Of a stretch of DNA of 64,000 bases, positions 25,201-38,540 are shown one piece after another. Origin of the DNA: Alopecurus myosuroides (Eukaryota > Streptophyta > Magnoliopsida > Poales > Poaceae). Where the stretch lies: NCBI GenBank assembly GCA_028641055.1, contig CM054062.1, positions 143,780,144 to 143,844,143 on the forward strand, read 5' to 3'. The position numbers and the translations under genes are program-made. Positions within the stretch are counted from its first letter, which is position 1. The number at the start of each line of letters is the position of its first letter. The notes under the pieces were generated by a model. That model was not told where the DNA came from. It did not search any database and saw only the letters and a program-made list of their open reading frames with translations.

Positions 25201-28200
25201 GCAGAGGAGAAGCCTCTGTGTCGATGCCTGCTCTGCCACGTCCCGCTTGGCCGCTCCTCGTCCAGGATAAGAAGGAGAAGGTCGCCGTGTCCCTCTTCAC
25301 TTCTCTCTCCCTCCCGTGCACTCTCTGTCTCTCTCTCTGTAAGAAAAACAACCGAAACCCTAACCCTAAACCTCACGGCAGCCGCTCGTCGCCGTCGTCT
25401 CCGGCCACGGCTGGCCTGTTTGAGAGCTCCATTAGCTTTGCGAAGTCCTCCTCTACATCCTCGTTGAGTATCACTTCTAGGGATGCCCGGGAGGAGGCAA
25501 ATCTGGTCATCCCTTACAACTCCGGCCGCCGGCCAATTCTGGATGCCGCCGGCGATTCCGACCTCGCCGAGCCTCCTCGTTTGCTCCACTGGAATCATGG
25601 TGAGCTTGTGATCATTACGGTGTGCTCCAATCTTTTATTCGTCACCGAATTCATCATCATCATCGCCGGAGACCGCACCGTGCCGCCGCCGTAGTGCTCG
25701 CCGCCGGCGACCCCTTGACCATTTGGTCATACCGCCACCACCCCTGCGTTCGTTGAGTCTTCCTTTAGCTATTGGAAGCAATGATTCGAACCAATTTGTT
25801 GCGAATCGACGGATTCGAGCACAACAGAGGAGATCCACTCCTCTGATGACGCGGGCATGATGTCATCATGATGTCATGAGCCCATTTCCTCCTGTTTTTA
25901 TTTATTTTCGTATAAGAAATGTAAACTGACAGATGGACCCCACTTGTCAATTCAAATAAAAACAGAAATATAATTAAAATTGATAATTCAATAACTTTAA
26001 TTTCATAAACCAGAAAAATATAAATAATATATCATATTAATCAGAAAAATAAAATCTATTTAATTATGACATTTTCAAATGAATTTGATAAAGTTTAAAA
26101 TTCAACATTTTCCTTAATTAATTAAATCATTTAAAATAAAGAAAAATAATAAATAATTCATAAAATCAGAAAAATACAAGTTATATACAAAATGCTCCAA
26201 ATAACATATACAACTCATCTATGATGTTTTTAAGGTCATTTTACCAAGATTTCAGGTGTGCAATATTTTGTCTAGTCATTTAATTCATTTAAAATTAATA
26301 AATTAATAATATATTCAAATATTTTCAGAAAGCATTGAATAATATACCAAATTAAAGATAAAATAATTTCCAATTCAAATATATCAAACATAAAACATTT
26401 TGTTGAACTTATAAACTTGTTACTCAAGGTATAATGGAATTTGATAATAGTCTATTATAACCATAAACAACTATCACAAGCATTATTTTCTTTATTAATA
26501 AAACCTCATGTTTTCACACCTACTAAAACCTATCATCACAAGTTATTAAGCAAAGTATTGTGATGATAGAATTAGTTGTATTAGTTCCTTATTTTCAAAT
26601 AAAGTTGATGACATTAGCTCTACACTTTTGAACATAAAAATAAAATGTGTTTGTTATCTATTCAATAATTATTTTCCATGTGTTATTGTCTTGTTACCTC
26701 ACCAAGTAATAAACACTTCTACTCAAACATAATAAACAAGTGTTTGTTAAATAAAAGTGAAACACATGTAAATCTAAGACAAAGTAATAACCACATCACC
26801 ACAAGTAATGAAACAATTCACCTAAAACCCGTGTGAATAAGTTATCGCATTACACATGGCTTACACTTGTAAGCTGACGTATTTTCCAGAGTATTTCACG
26901 ATGCATCTCATTACTATGCATGTATCATTTTGCCAGTGTTTTCTGTAGTCGTTACCGGGACTACTTTGCTATCTTTCAGATGTTTGGATTTCTCTACGCG
27001 ACCCTCGAACCCTGAAGACCTGGATTATTATTGTTATTTTAATCTCAGGCAAGTTCATCACTTGCTCATATCCTTTGCAGTATCTCATAACAAACTATTT
27101 GCAAAAACCCTATCGTATTACCACCTATTCTCAAAAGAATGCATGATCCTATTTTTATAATAAGATGACTACTTGAATGACTACCCGAGTGGTAGTGTTC
27201 TATATGGTGGGCGGATGGAACCATGGTAAGATGAATAGGTCAAAGTAAGGTTCCATCTGCATGGGAACATATTACCTAGGAATTAACAACAACTGCCGTC
27301 AGGATTCTTGCGCCGTAAATTCGCGTTGACCATGGATCTTTTGTGGGGGGAGTAAGTCAGCCGTGATACTTTTCTCGTTCGCATGTCAACGGACTGCCAG
27401 AGACGTACGCTGTAGGTCTTGCGGGACTACATGCACATGGGTGGGAGCCCTTACGTCCCACGGGCTCTGGGGTCTATGAGTGTCTGCCAGGGGCGCGTAG
27501 ATCTCCATCATGAGGGGTGGAATCAGGCGTTCAACCTGCTGGCAGAAATGGGTGGGCATGCGTTGTGCGGAGAAGCACGGTTTGGCTTGGACCAACTACC
27601 GGGCCCCACACCTGAGTGGGAGTGGACAGGATCTCGAGCCTGGTTGTGCAACATGGTCTTGGTCGTCCATGGGTAAAGTAACGCACCTCTGTAGAGTGTA
27701 AAAGGATGTGACATGTTACCCCTTGTTCCGGGAAGGAGCTGCGAACGCCGCAGGAAAGGCAACTCCATGAAAGTTCTAATCCTGTGAAGATCTGGCGGGC
27801 ATAGTTTTCAGAATTAAAAGCAACCTCTTGAAGAAAGATTTACAAAAAACTTGCATTAGCTTATGACTCTTTCGAGTCTATAGCTGTAGTTAGTGCATCA
27901 AACCACACACTATGTATCATGAACTTCCTGAGTAACGCTCGTTACTCATTCATTCCCGTTTGATCCCCTGCTTAGAGTTGAAGCCTGAGGGAAGTCGTCA
28001 TCGTGAAGCCATCACTACCTCATGAATCCAGATGGGGTCATATCTTACCTAGCCAGGAAAGCATCGTCATCAACAACGCTGATGGAGGAGAAGCTATCAA
28101 GGTGTAGGTGGAGTCCATTCTCAGACTTAGTGTTTAAGCCATAGATTAGGGCTGACATCAGCCATAGTAGATTTAGTTCTAAGCTAGAGTTCTTCTCCAG

Positions 28201-28414
28201 CTTGGATCTTCGAATTGCTTTTTCTGATGTTTATTTGTATGAGATCTTCTTGATTTATCAAAGAGATTCTCAAGATTTTGTAATGAAGTTTGTATCCTAT
28301 AGCTTTGCTTGGACCCGCTGTGTTTCTGTTGTACCACTCTGAGAGATGTAATATTCACGGATAAGTCCTTCTGTGAGTATTATGTCACCGACTTGCGCAC
28401 TACACATGCAGTGG
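22285..28414 (+). repeat. 3' LTR of the giant-LTR element, main part
   Basis: Collinear with 14312 onward at a constant offset of 7973 for the first ~5 kb. It is cut 17 bp before its end by the Tat element; the last 17 bp are at 39026-39042. A frame of 167 codons (25191-25694) in the GC-rich island is broken by TAG in the 5' copy, so probably not a gene. Confidence 0.93.
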
Positions 28415-28894
28415 TGTCGTGGGATAATCACGGCAGATGTTACCTGGGGTAACTGATCTTGGGGCAAGACGACACAGGTATTTGGGAGAGGGTTTAGCTC
28501 AGAGGAAAACATGGTGCAACTCGATCTGGTAGCCGGCAATCAAAGTCGCCGAGTCTCCGATCTTGATATAATAACTCAACTCTGGGATTACACTTGATGC
28601 TCGATATCACACGATGTTGCTAGGGTTCTTAGATCTCTACTTAAAACTATACCTGGGGGTCGGTTTATAAAGCACCCGTACCCCCTAGCTTATTCGGCAA
28701 GGCATATTTCGGATCCTACCTGGACACGGCGCACTAACCATAACTTTCCTTTACAATAACCCATAACCCGGGCCGTTAAGCCCACAAGTTTGGGCCTTCA
28801 CAAGCTTCTTTATTCTTAGCCGAATCCTGCACACCATCCTTTGGGCCGGGTTATTCCTCAGAGCTTGGCATACCGGGTTAGCATCCCCCTGTCA
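28415..28894 (-). repeat. Tat 3' LTR (element sense is minus)
   Basis: 480 bp, on the plus strand TGTCGTGGGATAATC to CCCCCTGTCA. Identical by eye to 38541-39020. Confidence 0.96.
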
Positions 28895-29272
28895 GTAGTC
28901 CCCAGAATAGCCTGGGCTTCATGGATCCTCCTTGAAGCGCTTGCTATTCCCCGCAAAGATGTCGAACATACGGGCATATGGAAGCCGAGTTAAGATGTTT
29001 TGATATTCTGCTAGGCCTCACTCCATGGTGGCCATGTAATAACCCGGATTTGTCCTCCAGACACTTAGGTTCAAATTCCCAGGTCCAGACTACAACAAAA
29101 ATGCCAAGATCTCATGCTCGATAATCAGTCCCGTCATTACGGGGCAAATCCCTTCCTTCTTCTATCCCAATGCCTTGCCCAATACTTGACGCATATCTCG
29201 CAAAATCTTCGCTGATAACCATTACCCCGCGGTTTCCGGCTTCTGGCCGTTAGGATAGGCTCACCCTTGCCT

Positions 29273-29280
29273 TATAAATA
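29273..29280 (+). promoter_or_regulatory. TATA box of the antisense gene in the Tat element
   Basis: TATAAATA with GC-rich flanks, followed ~240 bp later by a 5'UTR donor site (CCG|GTAAGCTTC, intron 29521-30001) that leads to the ATG at 30011. The direction is opposite to pol. Confidence 0.6.
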
Positions 29281-30010
29281 GCACTTAATGGGTAACCCTA
29301 AGCCCCTCACCACGCCACAACTTCCCCTCTTCTTCCTTGCTCCCAACACCCTCGCAGCACCACCGTGAGGAGCTCGTACCTGCTACCAACGCAAGATCGC
29401 CAGCGGCCGCGCCCGCCCTTGAGTCGCCTTGCGCCACCGTCAAGTGTCACCGTTGCTCCTCCATTTCTCTCATTCGATCCACGCCGCTCGTCGCCATCGT
29501 ATTAGACTCCAATCTCCCCGGTAAGCTTCTCGCAACCAGTTAATTCAACCTCACAACTTTCAATTTATCCAAGATCAGATCTAGGTCAACCCGCAAGTCA
29601 TTTGTCCGATTGCACCAAATTAGATCGATTCGATGCTTGCCAACTCCTTTAATCATCTGCCCTATAGTCACAAATGATCCTCCAACCATCATTGATTACC
29701 AATTTTACTTAAAAATCATCCGCAAACATTTCCATCTAGATCCGTTCCTCCTCGATTTTTCGCTTATTGCATTAACACCCGGAAAAACCCTCCTTTTCCA
29801 GCTATTTCATTTGCGGTATAAATATGGGCAACCATCCGTCATCCCCAAATACCTTTCCCTACGTAAGTGACCAACAATTTCCACAAGTGTGCTCAATACC
29901 CGGACAGTTCTCAGCTTCGTACCTTCTTGATACCTTTATACTCGGATATTTCAGCATTCCCGGGTCTTATTTCACACGCCTCTTCTCTTTGTGTTTTGCA
30001 GGCTGGCCCC

Positions 30011-33000
30011 ATGGCTCCCAAGCGACAAGGAAAACAACCGGCTCCAGCGAGGACCACCCAAACCATATCCGCCAACTGGGGGCGTTCCACAACCACGAAA
30101 GCCAAATTGGACGAGCTAGCCGAATTAGGAACCCTCCCTTCTCAAAAAGACATCCACTGGAGGGTACCGGGTAATGAGACTCGTCCCACCCCCGAAGAAA
30201 ACGAGGTAATCTGCTTCGTTGAACACGTGACCCGAGGATTTCGTCCTCCGGGTCATCCTTTCTTTAGGGAGGTCTTAGATCATTATGGACTCCGGGTGTT
30301 CGACATAGGGCCTAACTCCATGTTGAACATTACCCACTTCATTGTTCTATCTGAGTCGTACTTGTGCATGCCACCGAGTCTGACTCTTTTCATTGAGTTA
30401 TTCCAGTGCAAGCCGTGCCGCGAAAGCGGCGACGGAGCGCTTCTCACTTGCGGCGGGGTATCCATCCAACGCCGTAAGAATTCTTTGATGCCAACCCTCA
30501 ACCTGCACTCCCACGTTAAACATTGGCAGCTATCTTTCTTTTACTGCCACGATACCTCCCCCGACAGCGAAAAGAAGCTGCCGGGTTACTCAGAGACCCC
30601 CCTCAAGCCCTCCGAGTCTTTCAATGCCTTCGCATCAGACTCAGACAGGGAGGCAATCCTTCCTTCGCTAGCCAAGATAGCCATTCTCTCAGCCCAAGGC
30701 CTCCTAGGGCTCAATTTAATAAAAACTTGGGTCGATTTCCGAATCCAACCTAATTCCGTTCGCACCAAATTGATGTGCGAGTATTCGGGGCACACCACAG
30801 ACGCACTCCGCTACTCCACCAAGAGCTTTGCGACCGGTGATACTATAAAGACCATCAAGGGCTTCTTGGCGGAGAAACTGGAGGTGATAAAGGGCATCGC
30901 CGGGTTACCCCCGTTTACCCGGGAAAATCCAGCTCCAGCGGTAATACCCGGCGCTCATAACTTGTTTCCACATTTCAACTCGATACTGCTTCTAAGCCTT
31001 ACTCTTATCTTTTTACCTCAGGCTGATGACCCTTTCTGGAGAGTTGAACCACTCCCCCCCTCCAGAGACCCGGAAGAGGAGGACGAGGCGGCTGACGATA
31101 GTGAAGGTACTCACTCAGGATCTGCATATTTTTACTTGCATTACTTTCCTCTCGTCTGTCTTTTTTCCAATGAATACACACCTGGTTCGCAGGGCTAGAG
31201 GACGAGGGTGGAAACAATGAAGACGACCCGGAGAGAACCGAGTCTGACCCAGAGGCAACAGTCGGGGCCAAGAGGAAAGGCAGGGGGACAGTGTCCAAGG
31301 TTCCTTTTTCCTCATTATCCTCTGAACCTTACTCCTTTGACGTCATGCGACGACTTAACCATCAATTATCAAATTCGTCATGCTTGAAGGATTCTTTCCC
31401 AGCCAAGCGCAGAGTAACTCGGAGCTCCCCAGGTGAAGATCCCCTTAACCCGGGCATCTCCGCCCCCTCGGTCCCTCATGGCAGTGCTCCTCTATCTCGT
31501 TCTTCCAACTCTCCTCAGCGCCACCCTTCTCCTAACCACCCACGTGCCGGGCAATTCCGGGTTCCACTAGTGGTTCCTGCGAAGACCTCATCTGCTTCCA
31601 GTGGCGAGCTCCCAACGGATTACACCGTAAATGCCGGGTAAGTTTTTGCTATATTATTTCTTTTTGCATCTGACGAACTTTCATTCAAGCCGCCGTCATC
31701 ATTAATAACTGCCTTTTCTCATCTTTCCTTCAGCGCTCAAGTCACCGTCAGTGACCCGGAAAACACAGAAACGGATAACCTCCAGGTGGAGAAGCCGACT
31801 GACGACGCAGACGCCGCAACTGGTGGTGATGCGACAACTAACCGGGAACAAGGCCCTCTGAACAATCCACTTTCCCAAACCGTCGGATCTCCTTCCTTAT
31901 CGGAACCAGTAGACGAAGAGATAGAAATTCTAGATACAAGGATGAGTTCTCCCAACCCGGACACTCAGACTGTCCGAGTCTCCACTCCAAATGCGAGGAG
32001 AACCCCCCTACCAGATGATCAAGCTGCCGGCTCTTCCGGGACTCGCTCCGAGGAGTTAACTTTTGCCCAGATGCTGGAAACTCTGCGCACCTTAAGGGCT
32101 AACGAGGAAAACATCTTGGGGTCTTTAATAACCAAACACGAGGTAAATTCGATTAATATTGCTTGTACCTTTGTCCAGTCCCCAAGTTCCGAGTGAGTTC
32201 ATTCATGACTTGCTCGGGACTTTTATTATACCAATGACTGATAACTGTGCTCTTCTACCTGACTAATGCTTTTTTAACATCCGTGCAGTCTTTCGTGACT
32301 CAATACGAGGAGAAACTTGCGGACGCCGCCAAGCTCATTGAAAAAGAGATATCTTTACGTGAAGCAGCCGAGGCTGAAGCCAGGAGGAATAGGCAATTAA
32401 TGAAGAAGTACCGAAGAAGGGCTCACCAAGCCGAAGATGACCTGACAAGCCTTTCCGTCGAAATATCTGATACCTATCGTTCTTTGCTTGGTACGCTTCC
32501 TTCTCCGGGTTTATCCTTTTGACAAACAGCAAAAATTTTCCAACTTATATCTTCATTTTACTTCAGGCCCGGACGAAGCCATGCCGGATGAAGATGACAT
32601 TGCCAAGCTGAAAACCATAAAGAGTGTTATCCGGCAGCTATGTGCCGGAACCAGATGGATCTTGGAAGAGTTACGGTGGCCGGGTAGAGGACATGTTGAT
32701 CTGAAGAGGATGCTGGATGCCTTCTCCACTATTCCTGAGTGGATTTGGCACTGGAAGCGCTCGTCCTGCCGGGTTGGGATGACCCGGGGGCTTGCGCTCG
32801 CCAAGGCTTACTTCCCCAAGCTCGAATTAGCGAAGCTCATGGGCGGCTTCCCCGAGTTCAAGCTTGATGGGTCAAAATTCTCGCGGGAGGATTTTCAGGC
32901 TGTGCAGAAAGAGGTCCGTTACCCGGCTAGCGTGATCGCTGATGAATTGGACGTTAATAATCTTGTCCCAGCTTATGATGCTGCTGGTGTAGCAATTAAG

Positions 33001-33216
33001 TCGGCTCCTCCCGAACCGTACGACATGATGGCTCGGTGGAAGGAGGAAGCTGCTGCGATAAGGGCCAAAGCCGCCAAGAAGCAAGCTGAAGCCGGCTCTG
33101 CCCCCGCAACCTCAACACCAGTTGCTCCTCCTCTGGCACGGGCTGGTACTGCTGATCCGGGCGCTGCTGTTACCACCGATGGTGACAAGGGCAAGGCCAA
33201 GATGGGCGCTGAGTGA
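30011..33216 (+). CDS. Antisense gene of the Tat element (gypsy-type transposon domain, spliced)
   Basis: Six exons with GT-AG introns join without a stop: 30011-30940, 31022-31106, 31193-31637, 31734-32142, 32289-32490, 32567-33216. The total is 2721 nt, 906 residues plus stop. Every intron phase fits. The N-terminal third matches what I remember of the plant 'putative gypsy type transposon' domain (Pfam PF04195): GHPFFREVLDHYGL then PNSMLNITHFIVLSESYL. The middle is Ser/Pro/acidic and low complexity. A Glu/Ala/Arg-rich coiled coil lies around exon 5 (EKEISLREAAEAEARRNRQL). The C-terminus is globular (WIWHWKRSSCRVGMTRGLAL), then an Ala/Lys-rich tail. It runs tail-to-tail with pol. Extra antisense ORFs of this kind are known from Tat-lineage plant elements; the role is unknown. 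Confidence 0.8.
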
Positions 33217-34282
33217 CATTTAATCTTTAATGCCTCCTCTTATGTGCCGGTTGGCCAGTATGCTTCTTGAACAATTATATTATGGGTGGTGCGCCTGTGC
33301 ACCTTTGATGTCTTTTCACCTGGATTTTGTAATGCACACTAGTATCTTGATACTCTTTATGCCTCTGCCGGCCCTTTTGAACTTGTCAATTATTGAACTC
33401 ATCTGTTCTCGATACCCGGCTTTCTTTATTGTTTCTTTTGCGAAAACTCGATTTCCGGGTCTCATGGGTATTGACAAGCGGATTTTGCTTCTAAGTCCCC
33501 AAGTCCCCAAGACCCGGATAATTGTGCTTTTGGAATCATGCAAGTAAGCTATTTTTTCTCTCTTCAAGATTTCAAGCAATCCGGACCCGGATCGTCGAGT
33601 CTAGGACACTTGACCTTGAAAAGGGAAACGAACTGCCTACTGCCAATTTCACAACAATCCCTGAGTTGTTTCATAAGTTTTGAAGTTATGCTTAATAGTC
33701 GTTGAGTTTCCAGCTGTTTTAGCCTTGTACTCTGCATAACTTGTGGTTTAGATGACCCTTTTGACTATCTTGTACTATAAGCCGGCTTTCGCGTGGATAC
33801 CATGTTGTTACATCCATACGAAAACGTAGCCAGCCAAGCCCCGTCGGGTTTCATGACTGACTGTAATCGTAAGCGAACGAATCATGCCACTTTAATGCGA
33901 GTCACATCGAGCTTAAGTAAGAATAGCCAAGGAATTTGGACTTCTTTGTCCGGTTATAAGATTGTAGCCGTACTCGTTTGCGAGTAATCGGCCCTTATAA
34001 CTCATAGGCATCATGGCCGGGTCTTTGAGTTTGTAACTGTGCCTTGTAGGCGAACAGTCCCCAAGACCTAGATATACGCATCGTATTGAGAGTACATACC
34101 CTGATAACAACCTTCTCTTTTCTTGATAATCACCTCTTTACTTGATATGAAAAATCTAGGTCAGCAGGCCGCCTCATTAAAAACCCGTCCAGTCCCCAAA
34201 GGTACCCTGGATGGGAAAAGAGTACGTCTGAAAACCTGCTGCCCATTACATCGTGCAATTTCACTCCTCGCTATAATCTTTT
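33217..34282. other. Spacer between antisense gene and pol 3' end
   Basis: About 1.07 kb, no convincing coding frame on either strand. It presumably holds the 3' ends of both convergent transcripts. Confidence 0.6.
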
Positions 34283-37200
34283 TTAAGTATAATATGGACG
34301 TAGCTGAGCCACGTTCCATGGTCTATCTCTTTCTTGCATAGATGAAGTGGTATGTGCGGTGTCGTTAACTGTAGCCGACTCTTCCCTTGCATCTATCAAG
34401 TAATACGATCCATTATGCAGATTCCGGCTTATGATAAATGGCCCTTCCCATGGTGGTGATAATTTGTGCTTTCCTTCATTTGACTGAACCAGGCGCAGAA
34501 CCAAGTCTCCTTCCTGGAATACCCGGGTTTTCACGCGCCGGCTATGATACCTCCGTAGATCTTACTGATATATAGCTGACCTCTCCAGGACTTGTTCTCT
34601 TTGCTCTTCTAGCATATCTATGGCGTCCTGCCGGGTTTTTTCGTTCTCCACTTCGACGTAAGCTGATACTCGCGGTGAATCGTGGATAATGTCACTCGGT
34701 AACACTGCCTCCGCACCATAGACCATGAAGAAGGACGTCATCTGGGTAGACCTGTTAGGTGTAGTGTTGATACCCCAAACCACAGAGGGTAGTTCTTCGA
34801 CCCATGCACCAGCGGCCCTGACACAGGGGACTCGCAACCGTGGTTTTAACCCGCGAAGCAATTCTTGGTTTGCTCTCTCCACTTGCCCATTGGCCTGCGG
34901 GCGAGCCACCGATGCAACATCAAGACGGATGCCATTGTTGCCGCAGAATTTCTCCATCTCGCCAAGAGACATGTTGGTTCCGTTGTCGGTAATTATGCTG
35001 TGTGGATACCCAAACCGGTAGATAATCCTTTTCAGGAACTTGACTGTTGTAGCTGCTTCGCAATTAGTAACTGGCATAACCTCAACCCACTTGGTAAACT
35101 TATCAATAGCCACCAAAAGATGTGTCTTCTTGCATGGTGACATATGAAAGGGACCAACCATGTCCATGCCCCAGACGGCGAACGGCCAAGTTAACGGGAT
35201 GGTCCGTAATTCCATAGCCGGCACGTGTGTTTGGCGAGCGTACCTTTGACATCCGTCACATCTTGCTACCAATCGTTCCGCATCCGCTAGAGCCGTGAGC
35301 CAGAAAAATCCGTGTCGATAAGCTTTAGCCACAAGAGACCTTGTGGATGCGTGATGTCCACAGTCGCCTTCATGGATTTCCTTGAGAATCTGTCGGCCTT
35401 CTTCTGGCGCTACGCAGCGCAAAAAGACTCATGTTGCGCTTCTCTTGTATAATTCTCCATTGATGATAGAATATCCCTTTGCTCGCCTCAGAATTTTTCT
35501 TGCTAATACCTCCTGTTCTGGTAACTCGCCCCGTGATAGGTAAGCCAGGTACGGCTCTGTCCACTCGGGAACGGCATGTACTGTGGCTACGAGCTTCAAA
35601 CCCGGATCTTGATTTGCCAGTTCTTCCTCAGACTCGGTTTTAACTGATGGTCGCCACAACTCATCCAGGAAAACATTAGGTGGAACCGGCTCTCTGCGCG
35701 AGCCGAGTCTGGCGAGTGCGTCTGCTGCCTCGTTTTTTCTTCTGTCTATATGCTCCACCTCATACCCGGAAAAACATCCGGCAACCCTATCAACCTCCCT
35801 GCGGTATGCTGCCATAGTTGCGTCCTTTCTGTCCCAAGTTCCTGATACCTGTTGTACCACGAGATCCGAATCTCCAAAGCATCATATCCTTTTAATGTTC
35901 ATCTCCTTGGCTATCTTTAAGCCATGCAATAGGGCCTCATACTCGGCCACGTTATTTGAGCAGTCAAAGTGGATTTGCAGTACGTAACTCAATTTGTCTC
36001 CCTTGGGCGATGTCAGCACCACTCCAGCTCCTGATCCCTCGTATTGCTTTGACCCATCGAAGTGCATGGTCCATGATTCGGATTTTGGAACTATGGTAGC
36101 CATGCCTGTATGTGTCCAATCGTTAACGAAATCAATTAAAGCTTGGGACTTGATTGCTGACCTGGGTTCGTAGTTGATGTGGTAATCCCCCATCTCTATT
36201 GCCCACTTGGCTATTCTTCCCGTCGCGTCCGAGTTGCTGATGATGTCCGACATTGGTATTGAACTAACCACTGTTATGGGATGCTCTTGGAAATACGGCT
36301 TCAACTTCCGGCTAGCCATAAAGACCCCGAACACCAACTTTTGCCAATGTGGATAGCGCTGCTTTGCTTCTGATAATACCTCACTGACGTAATAAACCGG
36401 CCTCTGAACCGGGTAACCTTTCCCATCCTCTTTGCGTTCCACGACAACCACTGCGCTAACGGCTCGGGGGCCAGCTGCCACGTATAGCAACATAGGCTCT
36501 TTAGGACCCGGCGCCGCTAGTACTGGTGCTTCAGATAATTGCTTCTTTAGTGCTTCAAACGCTTCATCTGCTTCTTCGTCCCATACGAATTTATCTGATT
36601 TCCGCAAGAGCCGGTACAAGGGTATTGCTTTTTCTCCGAGTCTAGATATGAATCGGCTCAAGGCTGCTACGCAGCCCGTGAGCTTTTGAACATGCTTCAA
36701 ATTTTCCGGCTTTTTCAAACTCTGGATTGCCTTGATTTTATCCGGATTTGCCTCGATTCCTCTCTCGGAAACTATGAAGCCGAGTAATTTCCCAGCCGGA
36801 ACTCCGAACACGCACTTCGTTGGATTAAGCTTCATCTGGTACCTCCTCAGGTTTTTGAACGTCTCCTTTAGATCATCGATAAATGTTTCTGCCTTCCGGG
36901 TCTTAATAACCACATCATCCACATAAGCATGCACATTGCGCCCAATCTGGTCTTCGAAGCACTTTTGAATACACCGTTGGTAAGTTGCGCCAGCGTTCTT
37001 CAACCCAAACGTCATAGTTTTATAACAAAAGGCCCCAAAAGGGGTTATGAATGATGTTTTCTCCCAATCCTCCCTTTTGAGCTTAATTTGATGATACCCG
37101 GAATATGCGTCCAGGAAGCATAACAGATCGCTTCCAGCTACTGCGTCTATAATCTGATCTATCCTTGGTAGCGCGAACGGATCCTTTGGGCAATGTTTGT

Positions 37201-38520
37201 TGAGACTCGTAAAATCAATGCACATCCTCCACTCATTAGTCTTTTTCATCACTAGAACCGGGTTAGCCAACCAATCCGGGTGAAATACTTCCATGATAAA
37301 GCCGGCTGCCAACAGCCGAGCGATCTCTTCGCCTATAGCCTTCCTTCTTTCCTCATTCATTTTCCTCAAACCTTGCTTCACGGGCCTGGACTTGGGATCC
37401 ACATGCAAGCTGTGCTCAGCCAGTTCTGTAGGGATACCCGGCATGTCGCTAGGTGTCCAGGCAAACACATCTGCATTCGAACGAATAAACTCCACGAGCG
37501 CTTCCTCCTGCTCTTTTCCCAAGTTAGACCCTATGGTAAACTGCTTAGTGGAATCCCCTTCGACAAAATCCATCTTCTTGGTGTCCTGCGCTGCCTTGAA
37601 TTTTGCTCTCTGATCCTCGGTATTCGGCTTTTTCAAGGCTGTTCTATCGTCCGGATTTACTTGAGACCGGTAATATTCGAGCTCTTCCTTCCTGCATGCC
37701 TGCTCGGCCATAACTGAATCTCCTTCGTCGCACTCGGCCGCTATATCCCGGTTCCCATGTATAGTGATGGTCCGTTTAGGACCCGGGATTTTCAGCTGCA
37801 AATACACGTAGCACGGCCTAGCCATGAATTGGGCGTAAGCCGGCCTCCCAAACAGCGCGTGGTAAGGACTGCGCAATTTGACCACCTCGAACGTGAGCCA
37901 CTCAATTCGATAATTATCCGTCGATTCTCCAAAAGCAACTTCCAAGGTGATCTTTCCCTCGGGGCTCGCCGAGTGACCTGGCACGATCCCATGAAAGATT
38001 GTCGAACTTTTTTGTAACTGAGACTCTTTGAGACTCATCCGTAAGAAGGTTTCCCAATAGAGGATGTTGATGTTGCTTCCACCGTCCATCGGGACCTTCT
38101 TCAATTCGTAACCATTAACCTGTGGAGCAACTACCAATGCCAAGACTCCTGGACGCTCTATTTTCTTCGGATGGTCTTTTCTACTCCATGTTACCTCTTG
38201 TTCCGCCCATCTGAGATGTCCCGGCGCGGCCAACGAAATCGAGTTTGCCGCTTGCTTTAATGTCTTCTCGTTCCTGCTGGAAGTTCCTGTAGTATGCACA
38301 TGATATTGTCCCTTTAAATCAGGCGTACGTACCATACCGATGAAGATGCTGATTCGGCCGATTGTCACGATCGATCCGGATTCGAGGTGATCCGACTCCG
38401 GCCCCCAGCCGGAATCGTCCACCATCTTCTTTCCTTCATGGTCGTCGTAGATCTCTCCGACGACGAGGTTCTCCATGTTCTTCCGAGCTTCTCCCGTGAT
38501 GTAAACACCTTTGGACGCAG
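34283..38520 (-). pseudogene. pol: Tat pol: protease, RT, RNase H, archaeal-type RNase H, integrase
   Basis: A single frame read right to left contains only three stops: TGA at 35882, TGA at 35429, TAA at 34562. Within the first 927-codon open stretch (which starts in the LTR at 38665): protease-like VPMDGGSNINIL near residue 192, RT near 430-640 (WRMCIDFTSLNKHCPKD, FLDAYSGYHQI, YVDD near 582), RNase H to about 800, and a second RNase H from about 865 (MHFDGSKQYEGSGAGVVL) continuing past the first stop to about 35700. Integrase follows with a zinc finger (HHAST ... CDGCQRY), D (GMDMVGPF), D (TDNGTN) and E (GQVERANQ), then a GPF-type C-terminal module (SPPWEGPFII). The zone between primer site and protease is only ~160 codons and lacks a gag or CCHC knuckle. 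Confidence 0.93.
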
Positions 38521-38521
38521 G

Positions 38522-38538
38522 CCCCACGGTGGGCGCCA
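38522..38538 (-). other. Primer binding site of the Tat element
   Basis: Minus strand TGGCGCCCACCGTGGGG begins two bases after the 5' LTR ends in CACGACA. Donor tRNA not determined. Confidence 0.7.
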
Positions 38539-38540
38539 AC

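Noticed and set aside
25191..25694. 167-codon frame in the GC-rich island of the giant LTR as a gene
   Set aside because: The 5' LTR copy has TAG near 17308 and a filler event shifting it; no domain is seen. More likely LTR promoter/leader sequence.
14312..28414. An 8-kb segmental tandem duplication of host DNA
   Set aside because: Both copies begin TGTAACATCC; a primer site follows copy one and a purine tract precedes copy two, and GGGAT flanks the whole. It is an LTR pair.
29337..29543. An upstream coding exon of the Tat antisense gene
   Set aside because: It lacks an ATG in a fitting frame and is followed by a donor whose acceptor lies 10 bases before the ATG at 30011; better read as a 5'UTR exon.
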